In this document: one piece after another, positions 43,865 through 52,608 of the stretch
Numbering within the stretch: the stretch's first letter is position 1
Layout of the letters: each line of letters opens with the position of its first letter
DNA from: Halomonas caseinilytica
GTDB lineage: Bacteria > Pseudomonadota > Gammaproteobacteria > Pseudomonadales > Halomonadaceae
Length of the DNA: 64,000 nucleotides
NCBI RefSeq assembly: GCF_001662305.1
Contig: NZ_BDEP01000017.1
Location: forward strand, 282,195 to 346,194
Direction: 5' to 3'
Notes under the pieces: generated by a model
What the model was told of the DNA's origin: nothing
What the model saw: only the letters and a program-made list of their open reading frames with translations
Databases searched by the model: none
Translations under genes and position numbers: made by a program

Positions 43865-44578
43865 ATGAACAACCTTTCGCAAGAAGGCTTGGCCGACTGG
43901 GCCGGCCCCATTCTCCAGGGCGCTCTGACGACCCTGGAGATCGCCGTGCTGGCCTATGCCATCGGTCTCGCGCTGGGCCTGGTCGGCGCCAGCGCACGTC
44001 TCAGTCCCTGGGCACCGATTCGCGGCCTGGCCACACTCTACTCCACGGCGGTGCGTGCCGTGCCCGAGCTGTTGCTGATCATCCTGCTCTACTATGCCGG
44101 TTCCCAGGCACTCACCGCCGTGACCAATGCCATGGGCTTTTCCGGCCAGGTGGCCATCAATGGCTTCGTGACCGCCGTAGGCGTGCTGGCCTTCGTTCAG
44201 GGGGCCTACATGACCGAGGTACTGCGCGGTGCCATCCTGGCCATTCCTCGAGGCCAGCTCGAGGCGGCCGATGCTTTCGGTTTTTCGGCCTGGGCACGCT
44301 TCCGACGCATCGTCGTGCCCGCCATGCTGCCCAATGCCCTGCCTGGCATGTCGAATCTCTGGCTGATCCTGATCAAGGACACCGCCCTGATCAGCGTCAT
44401 CGGCTACAGCGAGCTGTTCTTCACCATCCAGCAGGCCGCCGCCAGCACTCGCGCCCACTTCCTGTTCTATGCCGCCGCCGGCGTCATCTACCTGGCGATG
44501 ACACTGTCGTCCACGGCGCTGTTCGCGCGCCTGGAACGTTACCTGCGTCGCGGCCAGCCGACCACCGAGGAGACCTGA
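43865..44578 (+). CDS. Amino-acid ABC transporter permease (HisQ type)
   Basis: A 237-residue inner-membrane permease of the His/Glu/Gln/Arg/opine group. The amino-terminal membrane segment is LEIAVLAYAIGLALGLVGA. The EAA loop is GAILAIPRGQLEAADAFGFSAWARFRRIVVP. I choose the ATG at 43865, which gives the family's usual N-terminus (LADWAGPILQGALTTLEIAV). The longer frame starting at 43730 adds a Pro/Arg-rich stretch and is unlikely. The 153-bp gap after the binding-protein gene shows no clear terminator. Confidence 0.92.
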   Translation: MNNLSQEGLADWAGPILQGALTTLEIAVLAYAIGLALGLVGASARLSPWAPIRGLATLYSTAVRAVPELLLIILLYYAGSQALTAVTNAMGFSGQVAINGFVTAVGVLAFVQGAYMTEVLRGAILAIPRGQLEAADAFGFSAWARFRRIVVPAMLPNALPGMSNLWLILIKDTALISVIGYSELFFTIQQAAASTRAHFLFYAAAGVIYLAMTLSSTALFARLERYLRRGQPTTEET

Positions 44579-44579
44579 C

Positions 44580-45335
44580 ATGGACTTTTCCTGGCTTGGC
44601 GATCCGTTCTATCAGGAGTACCTGATCGAGGGCTTCATCAACACCCTGTGGTTGATCGCCGTATCCGCGATCGGTGGACTGGTGCTCGCCGTGGTCGTTG
44701 CCATCACGCGGCTCAAGGGGCCTCGCCCCCTGGCGCTGACCGCCCAGGGCTTCACCACGGTGATGCGAGGCACACCATTGCTGGTGCAGCTTTTCTTCTT
44801 CTACTACGGCGTGGGGCGCCTGCTCGAAGGCATCCCCGGCATCCAGGACAGTCTCATCTGGCCGCTGCTGCGCGATCCCTTCTTCTATGCTGCCCTGACC
44901 TTCACCCTCAGTGTCGGGGCCTATTCCGGCGAGGTCCTGCGCGGCGCCCTGTTGAGCGTGCCGCCGGGCGAACGAGAGGCCGGCCGCGCCTTCGGCCTGA
45001 CGCCCCTGCAGGTCTTCATGCGTCTCTGGCTGCCCCGCGCCATCCAGCTATGCCTGCCGACCCTGACCGGCGAGATGATCCTGCTGCTCAAATCCGTGCC
45101 ACTGGTCTCGACCATCGCCATGATGGACCTGCTGCAGGCCGCCAACCTCATCCGCGACGAGACCTTCCTGGTCTACGAGCCCCTGCTGTTGATCGGTGGC
45201 ATCTACCTGGCCATGACGCTGGTGCTTACCCTGGCGCTGCGTCAGGTGGAACGTCACTTCCCCGGCATGCAGCCCGAACGCGGCCGAGGCTGGCTGCCAC
45301 GCCGTCTTCCGCACAGTCAGAGAGAAGCCTCATGA
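44580..45335 (+). CDS. Amino-acid ABC transporter permease (HisM type)
   Basis: A 251-residue permease with the family opening (YQEYLIEGFINTLWLIAVSAIGGLVLAV), MRGTPLLVQLFFFYYGVG and the EAA loop GALLSVPPGEREAGRAFGLTPLQVFMRLWLP. It starts one base after the first permease's stop codon, with GAGGAG upstream, and overlaps the aldehyde dehydrogenase start by 4 bp. The two permeases would form a heterodimer with the ATPase at 42109. Confidence 0.94.
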   Translation: MDFSWLGDPFYQEYLIEGFINTLWLIAVSAIGGLVLAVVVAITRLKGPRPLALTAQGFTTVMRGTPLLVQLFFFYYGVGRLLEGIPGIQDSLIWPLLRDPFFYAALTFTLSVGAYSGEVLRGALLSVPPGEREAGRAFGLTPLQVFMRLWLPRAIQLCLPTLTGEMILLLKSVPLVSTIAMMDLLQAANLIRDETFLVYEPLLLIGGIYLAMTLVLTLALRQVERHFPGMQPERGRGWLPRRLPHSQREAS

Positions 45336-46780
45336 GCACACTGACACACCACTTCATCGACAACGCCTGGGTGGCAAGCCGTGCCACGCGATGCCTGAAT
45401 GTCATCGACCCCTATCGCGAGACGCCCATCGCCGAGGTCACCGCCGGCGACCCCGCGGACGTGGATGACGCCGTGGCTGCCGCCCGCCGCGCCTTGCCCG
45501 GCTGGCGCGAACTGTCGAGCAAGCGTCGTGGTGCCTTCATCGATGCCATCGCCGAGGCGCTCGAGGCGCGCCGTGCCGCGCTGGTCGAGCTTTCCAGCCG
45601 CAACAACGGCAAGCCGCGAGCCGAGGCCGATCAGGACCTGGTCGACGCCATCGCCTGCTATCGTTACTACGCTGGCCAGGCACGGGCACTGGACGCACGC
45701 CAAGGCGAGACGGTCGACACCGGCGAAGCAGGACTGGTATCGCGCCGCTACCAGGACCCGGTTGGCGTGGCCGGCTTGATCACGCCCTGGAACTTTCCGC
45801 TGGTCAGCAGTGCCTGGAAAATCGCCCCGGCACTCGCCGCCGGCTGCACGGTGGTCTTCAAGCCCTCCGAGGTCACCCCGCTGCCCGAGCAGGCACTGGC
45901 CGAGATCGCCCTCGAGATCGGACTGCCGTCCGGCGTTTTCAATCTGCTCCACGGCGACGGCCGAGGCGTGGGTGAGGCGCTGACCGCCCATCCAGGAGTC
46001 GACAAGCTGTCCTTCACCGGCAGCAACGCCGTGGGCGAGGCGGTGATGGCCGCTGCCGCCCGGGGAACCCGCAACGTTTCCCTGGAGCTCGGCGGCAAGT
46101 CGCCGATTCTGGTCACCGCAGATGCCGATCCGGAGCTGGCCGCCGAGCTGGTGCTGGCCGGTTTCTGCTACAACGCCGGCCAGATGTGCTCGGCCACCTC
46201 ACGGCTGCTGGTCCACGAGTCGCTGGCCGATGACCTGCATGCCCGGCTGGATGCCGCCATCGCCGACCTTGTCCCGGGCGACCCGCTGGACGACGCCACC
46301 ACGCTGGGACCGCTGGTCAACGCCGCTCAGCACCAGCGGGTGGAGGCCTACCTGGCAACGGCCGAAGCGGAAGGACTCGTGCCCACCGCAAGGTCCCGGA
46401 TTGCCCTGCCCGAACACGGTCACTTCATTGCCCCCAGGATCTTCCGCGACGTGCCCACCACCAGCCGCCTGTGGCGGGAAGAGATCTTCGGCCCGGTGCT
46501 GTGCGCCCGTACCGTCAGGGACGACGACGAAGCGGTGACACTGGCCAACGACAGTTCCTTCGGTCTGGCCGCCACCGTGGTCGCCGGCGACAAGGGCCGC
46601 GCCGCCGATATCGCCGCACGGCTCCAGGCCGGTAATGTCTGGTGCAACGCTCACCAGGTGGCCCCGCCAGCGCTCGGCTGGGGCGGCATGAAGGCCAGCG
46701 GCATCGGGCGAGAGCTTGGCCGAGAGGGGCTCGAGGCCTATCTGGAGACACGCTACGTCACCCTGCCGAGTGCCGACTAG
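45332..46780 (+). CDS. Aldehyde dehydrogenase (betaine-aldehyde/aminoaldehyde type)
   Basis: A 482-residue NAD(P)-dependent aldehyde dehydrogenase. The cofactor motif is FTGSNAVGEAVM, the general base Glu is in LELGGKSPILV and the nucleophile Cys is in NAGQMCSATSRLLV. PWNFPLVSSAWKIAPALAAG is the family's NPW block. The ATGA overlap with the permease makes it the last gene of the operon. It would oxidise the aldehyde produced by the AruI-like decarboxylase: 4-guanidinobutanal under an arginine pathway, or a trimethylamino-aldehyde otherwise. Its end overlaps the convergent EamA gene by 23 bp. Confidence 0.92.
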   Translation: MSTLTHHFIDNAWVASRATRCLNVIDPYRETPIAEVTAGDPADVDDAVAAARRALPGWRELSSKRRGAFIDAIAEALEARRAALVELSSRNNGKPRAEADQDLVDAIACYRYYAGQARALDARQGETVDTGEAGLVSRRYQDPVGVAGLITPWNFPLVSSAWKIAPALAAGCTVVFKPSEVTPLPEQALAEIALEIGLPSGVFNLLHGDGRGVGEALTAHPGVDKLSFTGSNAVGEAVMAAAARGTRNVSLELGGKSPILVTADADPELAAELVLAGFCYNAGQMCSATSRLLVHESLADDLHARLDAAIADLVPGDPLDDATTLGPLVNAAQHQRVEAYLATAEAEGLVPTARSRIALPEHGHFIAPRIFRDVPTTSRLWREEIFGPVLCARTVRDDDEAVTLANDSSFGLAATVVAGDKGRAADIAARLQAGNVWCNAHQVAPPALGWGGMKASGIGRELGREGLEAYLETRYVTLPSAD

Positions 46781-47672
46781 CCGACGCGCGGCGCCCGAGC
46801 CAGCCACTGCCGATCAGCGCGCCGCCGCAGATCAGCAACGCGGCGAGCAGCAGCGTCGGGCTGGCCGTGGCCAGTCCAGCACCGATCAACACCAGGGTCG
46901 AAAACAGCGGCGTGGCATACGAGAGCAGACCCAACAGGCGCACCTGGCCACGCTTCATGCCGATGTCCCAAGTGAAGAAAGCGCTGCCGACCGGCCCCAA
47001 CCCCAAGGCCAGGATCGCCCAGAGATTCGCCCCCTCGGGCCAGCCCCACGGCTCCCAGGCCAGGTGGCAGAGCAGTGCCAGCATGGCGGCGCCCAGACAG
47101 TTCCAGGCCACCGCCGTGGTGGGGATGCGCGCCAGCAACCGCGAGGCCACCGAGTAACCGCTCCAGATGAAGGCGGCCAGCAACGCTGCCAGATAGCCCG
47201 GCGTGTATTCCCCCGCCCAGTCGAGGCCATCCGGCCCCACCAGCAGGGCCGCGCCGACGAACCCACAGGCTCCGCCCAGCAGATGGATGGCCTTGAGGCG
47301 TTCACCCGGCAGCACCAGCCCGGCCAGGATGACGATCAGCAAGGGCCAGAGGTAGCTGATCAGGCCGGCGTTGGCGGCCGGAGCGTTCTGCTGGGCAATG
47401 AAATAGAAGAGGTGATAGCCGAACAGGCCGCCGACGCCAAGCACCCAGCCCAGCGGCGGCTGCCCGAGAGCAGTCATCAGTGCGCGACGCTCACCCCGCC
47501 ACAGGAACATCAGCACCGCCAGGCCGCCAGCCAAGCCGAAGCACAGCGCCGTCAGCAGGAAAGGCGGTACCGGACCGGCCCATTGAGTGAACAGTGCCAG
47601 CGTCGCCCAGTTGATCACGGTGGTGGCGCCCCACAGGGTCGCGCGGTGCGATGCAGCGGATTCGGTCGACAT
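46758..47672 (-). CDS. EamA/DMT-family exporter
   Basis: A 304-residue drug/metabolite transporter with about ten membrane segments in two EamA repeats (LFGYHLFYFIAQQNAPAANAGLISYLWPLLIV and LWAILALGLGPVGSAFFTWDIGMKRG). Members export amino acids, aromatic compounds or other metabolites; the substrate is unknown. Its 3' end overlaps the aldehyde dehydrogenase by 23 bp tail-to-tail. The AraC regulator upstream (71 bp) reads in the same direction and may control it. Confidence 0.9.
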   Translation of the reverse strand: MSTESAASHRATLWGATTVINWATLALFTQWAGPVPPFLLTALCFGLAGGLAVLMFLWRGERRALMTALGQPPLGWVLGVGGLFGYHLFYFIAQQNAPAANAGLISYLWPLLIVILAGLVLPGERLKAIHLLGGACGFVGAALLVGPDGLDWAGEYTPGYLAALLAAFIWSGYSVASRLLARIPTTAVAWNCLGAAMLALLCHLAWEPWGWPEGANLWAILALGLGPVGSAFFTWDIGMKRGQVRLLGLLSYATPLFSTLVLIGAGLATASPTLLLAALLICGGALIGSGWLGRRASASRHSAG

Positions 47673-47743
47673 CTCTCGGCTCCTTGGCGGTTCGCCGGAA
47701 AGTGTTGCCGACCTGGCCGGTCAAGGCTTGTCGATTTCGGCCA

Positions 47744-48430
47744 TCATGGCCGGCGACGAAAGTCACTCGGCGTCATGCCCCGCCAACGGCGGAAGTGGCG
47801 GCTGAACTGGGCCCCGTCGGCAAAGCCGCAGGCCAGGGCAATCTCGGTGATCGTGGCATCACCGGTTATCAGCAGACGCTCGGCCCGGGCCAGGCGCTGG
47901 CCCTGCAGCCACTGCCAGGGAGACTGGCTGGTCGCCTCGAAGATGCTGCGACGCAACTGGCGCTCCGAAAGTCTGGCGGCCTCGGCCAGGCGTGCCAGGC
48001 TCCAGGGCGCGGCCGGATCGTCCTGCACCAGCCGGGTCAGCCGCGCCATATTGAGCCGCGGCCCATACCAGGGCGGCGCGCCACCGAGCCGTGCCAGCAG
48101 GGCATCATCGTCCAGACCACGAGCCTCCTCCGGCGACAGGCACAGGAAGCGGATGCGCTCGAACAACGCATCAATGGCATCTTGGCCGACCGGCAAGTCC
48201 AGCACACGGCAACGGTTGTCGATACCCAGCCCCAGGTAGTAATGGGTCGCGGCGGCGGGAATCACGCAGACACCACCGGGTACCACGGCCGCACCACGCC
48301 CCTCCACTTCGACGTCCACACGGCCGTCAAGCCCCACCAGCAACTGATGGTGATCATGGTTATCGCTGAGGCAATCGGGCGGGTAGCATCGCTCGACGCT
48401 GCCAGCCCCATGGTGAAATTCGATGCTCAT
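47744..48430 (-). CDS. AraC-family regulator with cupin-like sensor domain
   Basis: A 228-residue regulator. The N-terminal half is a short cupin-like domain (DNHDHHQLLVGLDGRVDVEVEGRGAAVVPGGVCVIPA). The C-terminal half is the AraC domain (SLARLAEAARLSERQLRRSIF; ITEIALACGFADGAQFSRHFRRWRGMTPSDFR). It differs in build from the three GlxA-type regulators upstream. It probably controls the adjacent exporter, as small AraC–EamA pairs often do; the ligand is unknown. Confidence 0.88.
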   Translation of the reverse strand: MSIEFHHGAGSVERCYPPDCLSDNHDHHQLLVGLDGRVDVEVEGRGAAVVPGGVCVIPAAATHYYLGLGIDNRCRVLDLPVGQDAIDALFERIRFLCLSPEEARGLDDDALLARLGGAPPWYGPRLNMARLTRLVQDDPAAPWSLARLAEAARLSERQLRRSIFEATSQSPWQWLQGQRLARAERLLITGDATITEIALACGFADGAQFSRHFRRWRGMTPSDFRRRP

Positions 48431-48614
48431 GACCTACAGGATGCCGGGGCCGCAACGTGGATGCCAGTGCCCGATGCTTGAACCGAGCGCGATCGGCAGA
48501 TGACCGCAAGGCGTCTGGCTCCCTCGATCGCGCAAAAGATTACGATGGGATTCGACAACTCATGGGCAGGTATCGGCAGCGCCCATGAGGGCAAGACTTC
48601 CCCCTCCGGCCGAT

Positions 48615-49508
48615 CTACAGACGCAGCCGCGGCGCGACGAAGTCCAGAAAAGCGCCGATCCGAGCCGACAGGGCCGTGTTGCGGTAGTAGACCGCCTGAA
48701 CCAGCTCACGCGGATTGGGGCTGATGATACGATCGGCCATCAGGCTGACCAGTCTTCCCCGGGCCAGCTCGTCCTGGATCATGAAGCGCGACAGACAAGC
48801 GATGCCCTCGCCGGCCAGGCAAAGCTGAAGCATGACCTCGCCGCTGGACGTGCTCAACTGGGGCTGGATATTGGCTCCGTGCCGGGACAGGCCCTCCACG
48901 GGCCAGTGGTTGAGATTATCGACATTGAGAAACCCCAGCAGCCGATGATCGTGCAACGCGGCTGGGCTGACCGGAACACCGTGGCGCTCCAGATACTGCG
49001 GACTGGCCACCAGCTGCAACGGCGAACGCCCCAGTGGGCGGGCGTGCAGGGTGGAGTCCTCCAGGCCACCGATGCGGATCGCCACGTCGGTGCGCTGCTC
49101 GAGCAGGTTGATGATGTCGTCCGAGGCTGACAACTCCAACTCGATGCCCGGGTAGCAGTCCCGGAAGCCTCCGATCAGCGGCACCAACTGATGCAGCATG
49201 AAAGGCGTCGCCGCATCCACCCGCAGCGGCCCGCTGGGCCGCTTTCGACTGAGGCGCATGGCTTCCTCGGCCTCGGCGAGCCGCCCCAGCCCTTCGCGCA
49301 CCTGCTCGACGAACACCCGGCCCTCGCTGGTCAGCGTCACGCTGCGGGTCGTGCGATTGAGCAGCGGTGTATCGAGTCGTCGCTCGAGTCGCTGCACGGC
49401 GCGCGACACCCGCGCCACCGGGATATCCAGCCGCCGGGCAGCGGCACTGAATCCGCCGCTGTCGACGACCGCCACGAGCAGCTCGAGGTCTTCCGTACGA
49501 CTCTGCAA
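48615..49508 (-). CDS. LysR-family regulator, TTG start
   Basis: A 297-residue LysR regulator with an N-terminal winged helix (FSAAARRLDIPVARVSRAVQRLERRLDTPLLNRTTRSVTLT) and a substrate-binding domain resembling the broad CrgA-like group. The start codon is TTG at 49508, supported by AGGAGG 8 bp upstream; no ATG fits. It is divergent from the MdaB-like quinone reductase, which is its likely target. Confidence 0.88.
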   Translation of the reverse strand: MQSRTEDLELLVAVVDSGGFSAAARRLDIPVARVSRAVQRLERRLDTPLLNRTTRSVTLTSEGRVFVEQVREGLGRLAEAEEAMRLSRKRPSGPLRVDAATPFMLHQLVPLIGGFRDCYPGIELELSASDDIINLLEQRTDVAIRIGGLEDSTLHARPLGRSPLQLVASPQYLERHGVPVSPAALHDHRLLGFLNVDNLNHWPVEGLSRHGANIQPQLSTSSGEVMLQLCLAGEGIACLSRFMIQDELARGRLVSLMADRIISPNPRELVQAVYYRNTALSARIGAFLDFVAPRLRL

Positions 49509-49551
49509 GTCTGATCCTCCTCGCCGGACACGACTTACTATTGCAATTTCC

Positions 49552-49572
49552 GTAAAAGTGTTTCCATTTTAC
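49552..49572. promoter_or_regulatory. Candidate LysR operator before mdaB-like gene
   Basis: GTAAAA (49552–49557) and TTTTAC (49567–49572) form an inverted repeat with a 9-bp spacer, matching the T-N11-A LysR pattern. It lies about 45 bp from the LysR start. The rest of the 286-bp divergent region is AT-richer than its surroundings and shows no gene. Confidence 0.45.
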
Positions 49573-49794
49573 CCACATTTATCATACGGAAAAGTCGGCA
49601 CAGACTGCCCAACCGTCGAGGCTTCTGAACCACCCACGACCCGATCACCGCCCGTGATATTCGCGTGATGGCCTCGTCCCAAGCCACACCTTTGCGTCCA
49701 TCGAGAAAGTGTTTTTCGCTGGACGAACATTGAAGGCCACCGCTTTCGCACGCATCTAGCGGGCACGCAACTCATTAGCCACTTAATGGATTTT

Positions 49795-50394
49795 ATGAAT
49801 ATTCTGCTACTCAACGGTGCCAAGGCCTTTGCCCACTCCGGTGGTCGCTACAATGACACCCTGCACGAAACGGCTCGCCGCACCCTGGCCGAACAGGGTC
49901 ACCAGCTGCAGGAGACCCGCATCGACGACGGCTATGACACCGAGGCCGAAGTCGAGAAATGGCTCTGGGCCGACGCCATCATCCTGCAGATGCCCGGCTG
50001 GTGGATGGGCACGCCCTGGACCGTCAAGCGTTACCTGGACGAGGTACTCACCCAAGGCCATGGCAGCCTGTACGCCAGCGACGGCCGCTCGCGCCATGAC
50101 CCCAGCCTCCAGTACGGCAGCGGGGGCCTGCTGCAGGGCAAGCATTACCTGCTGTCGCTGACCTGGAATGCGCCGAGAGAGGCTTTCGACCAGCCCGGCA
50201 ACTTCTTCGAAGGTCGCGGCGTCGACGGTGTTTATTTCCCCGTGCACAAGGCCATGGAGTTCCTTGGCATGAGTGCCCTGCCGACCTACCTGGCCAACGA
50301 TGTGATCAAGGCACCGGACATCGACACTCATCAGGACGAGTACCGTGCGCACCTGGAACGTGTCTTCGGCGACGCCGTCACGACCGGCGCTTGA
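49795..50394 (+). CDS. mdaB: MdaB-type NADPH:quinone reductase
   Basis: A 199-residue flavodoxin-fold oxidoreductase. MNILLLNGAKAFAHSGGRYNDTLHETA is the MdaB N-terminus, with PGWWMGTPWTVKRYLDEV as the flavin/substrate block. MdaB reduces quinones by two electrons, protecting against redox cycling compounds. I start at the ATG at 49795 because it aligns with family members; an in-frame ATG three codons upstream (49786) is possible. Divergent from a LysR regulator. Confidence 0.88.
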   Translation: MNILLLNGAKAFAHSGGRYNDTLHETARRTLAEQGHQLQETRIDDGYDTEAEVEKWLWADAIILQMPGWWMGTPWTVKRYLDEVLTQGHGSLYASDGRSRHDPSLQYGSGGLLQGKHYLLSLTWNAPREAFDQPGNFFEGRGVDGVYFPVHKAMEFLGMSALPTYLANDVIKAPDIDTHQDEYRAHLERVFGDAVTTGA

Positions 50395-50519
50395 CTCCGG
50401 CGACCCTAGCCCCCACGACGTCAAGGACCGAGGACCCACGAAGCGAAAGTGACGACGACCTCACGCCCGCCCAGGGCTTCGTCACCTTCCGGCTCGCAGG
50501 CGTACTTGCCTGACGACGC

Positions 50520-51400
50520 TCATCGCCGGGCCAGGCAGGGCTCCGCCAGGCCCGGCGTTTCCACCTCGAGTGCCAGCAGGCTGCCCGCCAGCGGGTAACG
50601 GCGACGCGCCTCTGCGTCCATGTCCTGGGTGGCGGTGGTGATGTAGAGCGTACGCAAGTCCTCGCCACCGAACGCCACCATGGTCGGATTCGGACAAGGC
50701 ACGGGGTATTGCGCCACGAGGCGCCCCTCGGGATCGAAACGCGCCACCCGGGCGCCCCCATAAAGCGCGCTCCAGTAGTGGCCATCGCAGTCCACCGCGG
50801 CACCGTCCGGTACGCCGGGCAGGTCATGCATGTCCAGATCGATCCAGACCTCGCCCTCGCCGATCTCGCCGGTCCCGACATCGAAGGCATGGCGCATCAC
50901 CTGGCGCGACGGTGAATCGGTGTGATACAGCCAGCGGCCATCCGGGCTGAAGGCCAAGCCATTGGCGATGCCAAGCCCCCTCTTGATCGCCACCAGGCGC
51001 TCGTCGTCCAGTCGATACAGCGAGGCATCTCGCCCGTCGGGATTCAGGGTACCGACCCAGAAGCGCCCGGCCGGATCGCAGCGGCCATCATTGAAGCGGT
51101 TGCCTCCCTCGAGCCTCCACTCTGGATTGCTCACGCCCGGATCGCAGCGCTCGCCAGACGGCAGCGACAGATGCGTCAAGCCAGGCGCGGTGGCTACTCG
51201 CTCAGTGCCACGCAACCGACCGTATGCTCGAAATCGTGCCGCTGCGGCGCTTGCCGGGAATCCGGCGACCAAGCATAGACATGACCGCGATTGATATCGA
51301 CCCAGTACAGCACGTGATCCTTGGCGGACCAGACCGGACTCTCGCCCAGGCTCATGTCGAGCTCGACGGCGAGATCCACGGCATTCGATGGCGTTGTCAT
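50520..51400 (-). pseudogene. SMP-30/gluconolactonase-type sugar lactonase, frameshifted
   Basis: The reading frame is split. The N-terminal frame (51400 to the stop at 51194) encodes LGESPVWSAKDHVLYWVDINRG and ends VGCVALSE-stop. The C-terminal frame continues from about 51203 as RVATAPGLTHLSLPSGERC and runs to 50520. Between them all SMP-30 metal-site positions are present: Glu in LGESPVW, Asn in NRFNDG and GIANGLAF, Asp in PDGAAVDCDG. A few residues expected at the join are missing, so a small non-triplet deletion is likely. In the pentose pathway here it would open arabino- or xylonolactone. It could be real decay or a sequencing error. Confidence 0.82.
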
Positions 51401-51481
51401 CATCCCTTCCGTTCGTTTCATCAAGTGATGCGATTATCCTGCCCCGACGAGGCGCTATCCAGACGACTGCCACGACGACAA

Positions 51482-51514
51482 AAGCCCCCGGACGTCATCA
51501 ACCCCCGGAGGCTT
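51482..51514 (-). terminator. Terminator of the araFGH operon
   Basis: AAGCCCCCGG (51482–51491) pairs with CCGGAGGCTT (51505–51514) with one mismatch and a 13-nt loop. On the minus strand it ends CTTTTG, 44 bp after the araH stop. Confidence 0.65.
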
Positions 51515-51557
51515 CATGGTGACTGCTGCTCAGGCATTGTTCGATGCCGGTCTACGC

Positions 51558-52571
51558 CTAGGCTCGACTACGTCGCGTCTGTTTCCAGCGATCGAACATC
51601 ACCGCCAGCAGCAAGATGGCGCCGCGAACCAGGTATTGATAGAAGGTCGGCACATTGAGCAGTCCCATGGCGTTCTGCACGCAGCCCATGATCAATACCC
51701 CGACCAGCACGCCGGTGATCGAGGCGATGCCCCCGGACAGCGCCACGCCACCCAGCACACAGGCCGAGATCACCGCCAGCTCCAGGCCCAGCGAGGTGTT
51801 GGGATCGCCCAGACCCATCCGCGACGTCAACAAGACGCCGGCGATGCCCGCGACCACACCCTGCAGGCCAAACACGATGATCTTCAGGCGACGCACGTTG
51901 ACCCCCGCCAGGGCCGCGGCTTCAGCATTGCCGCCGGTCGCCAGCACATTACGACCGAAAGAGGTCATGTTGAGCAACACGCCGAAGACCACGAAGCAGC
52001 CGATCATGGTCCACACCGGCAGGGTGAGGCCAAGGAAGGAGGCACTGCCGAGCTCGAAGAAGGCCGGCACGGTGATCATCACCGCATCGCCGCCCGAGGT
52101 GATGTAGGCCAGGCCACGCACGAACTCCATGGCCGCCAGGGTGGCGATCAACGAATTGATCCCGAAACGCGCCACCACGAAACCGTTGAAGGCGCCCACC
52201 GCACCACCGGCGGCCACGCCTCCCAGCACGCCGATCACCACGCTGCCGGAGGCACTGGTGACCACGGCGGCCACCACGCCGGCGAAGGCCACGATCGAGG
52301 CCACCGACAGATCGACCTCGCCGAGGGCCAGCACCATCATCATGGTGGTGGCAATGGTGCCGATCAGGGTCACCGAGAGCAGCAGCCCGACCATGTTGCG
52401 GCCGGTCAGGAAGTCGGGAATCATCACCGACAGCCCGATGAACAGCAGCGCGAAGATGGCGAACAGGCCCGAGGTATCGAGCAGGGTGCGCAAGGGCTTG
52501 GCCAGCCCCTGGCGCCCTTCGGGAAGGGGCGACGGGACACTGTCGCCCTGGACAGTCTTTTGGGTTGTCAT
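51558..52571 (-). CDS. araH: L-arabinose ABC transporter permease
   Basis: A 337-residue permease of the ribose/arabinose/xylose class (AraH/RbsC). About eight to ten membrane segments are visible. The family block is SVASIVAFAGVVAAVVTSASG, and the cytoplasmic loop is NPEAAALAGVNVRRLK-like (GGNAEAAALAGVNVRRLKI). The ATG at 52571 has GAGA 6–7 bp upstream; upstream ATGs at 52577 and 52604 are alternatives. It follows the ATPase gene by 37 bp. Confidence 0.92.
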   Translation of the reverse strand: MTTQKTVQGDSVPSPLPEGRQGLAKPLRTLLDTSGLFAIFALLFIGLSVMIPDFLTGRNMVGLLLSVTLIGTIATTMMMVLALGEVDLSVASIVAFAGVVAAVVTSASGSVVIGVLGGVAAGGAVGAFNGFVVARFGINSLIATLAAMEFVRGLAYITSGGDAVMITVPAFFELGSASFLGLTLPVWTMIGCFVVFGVLLNMTSFGRNVLATGGNAEAAALAGVNVRRLKIIVFGLQGVVAGIAGVLLTSRMGLGDPNTSLGLELAVISACVLGGVALSGGIASITGVLVGVLIMGCVQNAMGLLNVPTFYQYLVRGAILLLAVMFDRWKQTRRSRA

Positions 52572-52608
52572 GGACATCTCTCTTTCGCGTTTTATTGTCA
52601 TCAAGACG

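Noticed and set aside
46758..46780. Tail-to-tail overlap of aldehyde dehydrogenase and EamA genes as a sign of a misassembled end
   Set aside because: Both C-termini look normal for their families; 23-bp convergent overlaps are ordinary.
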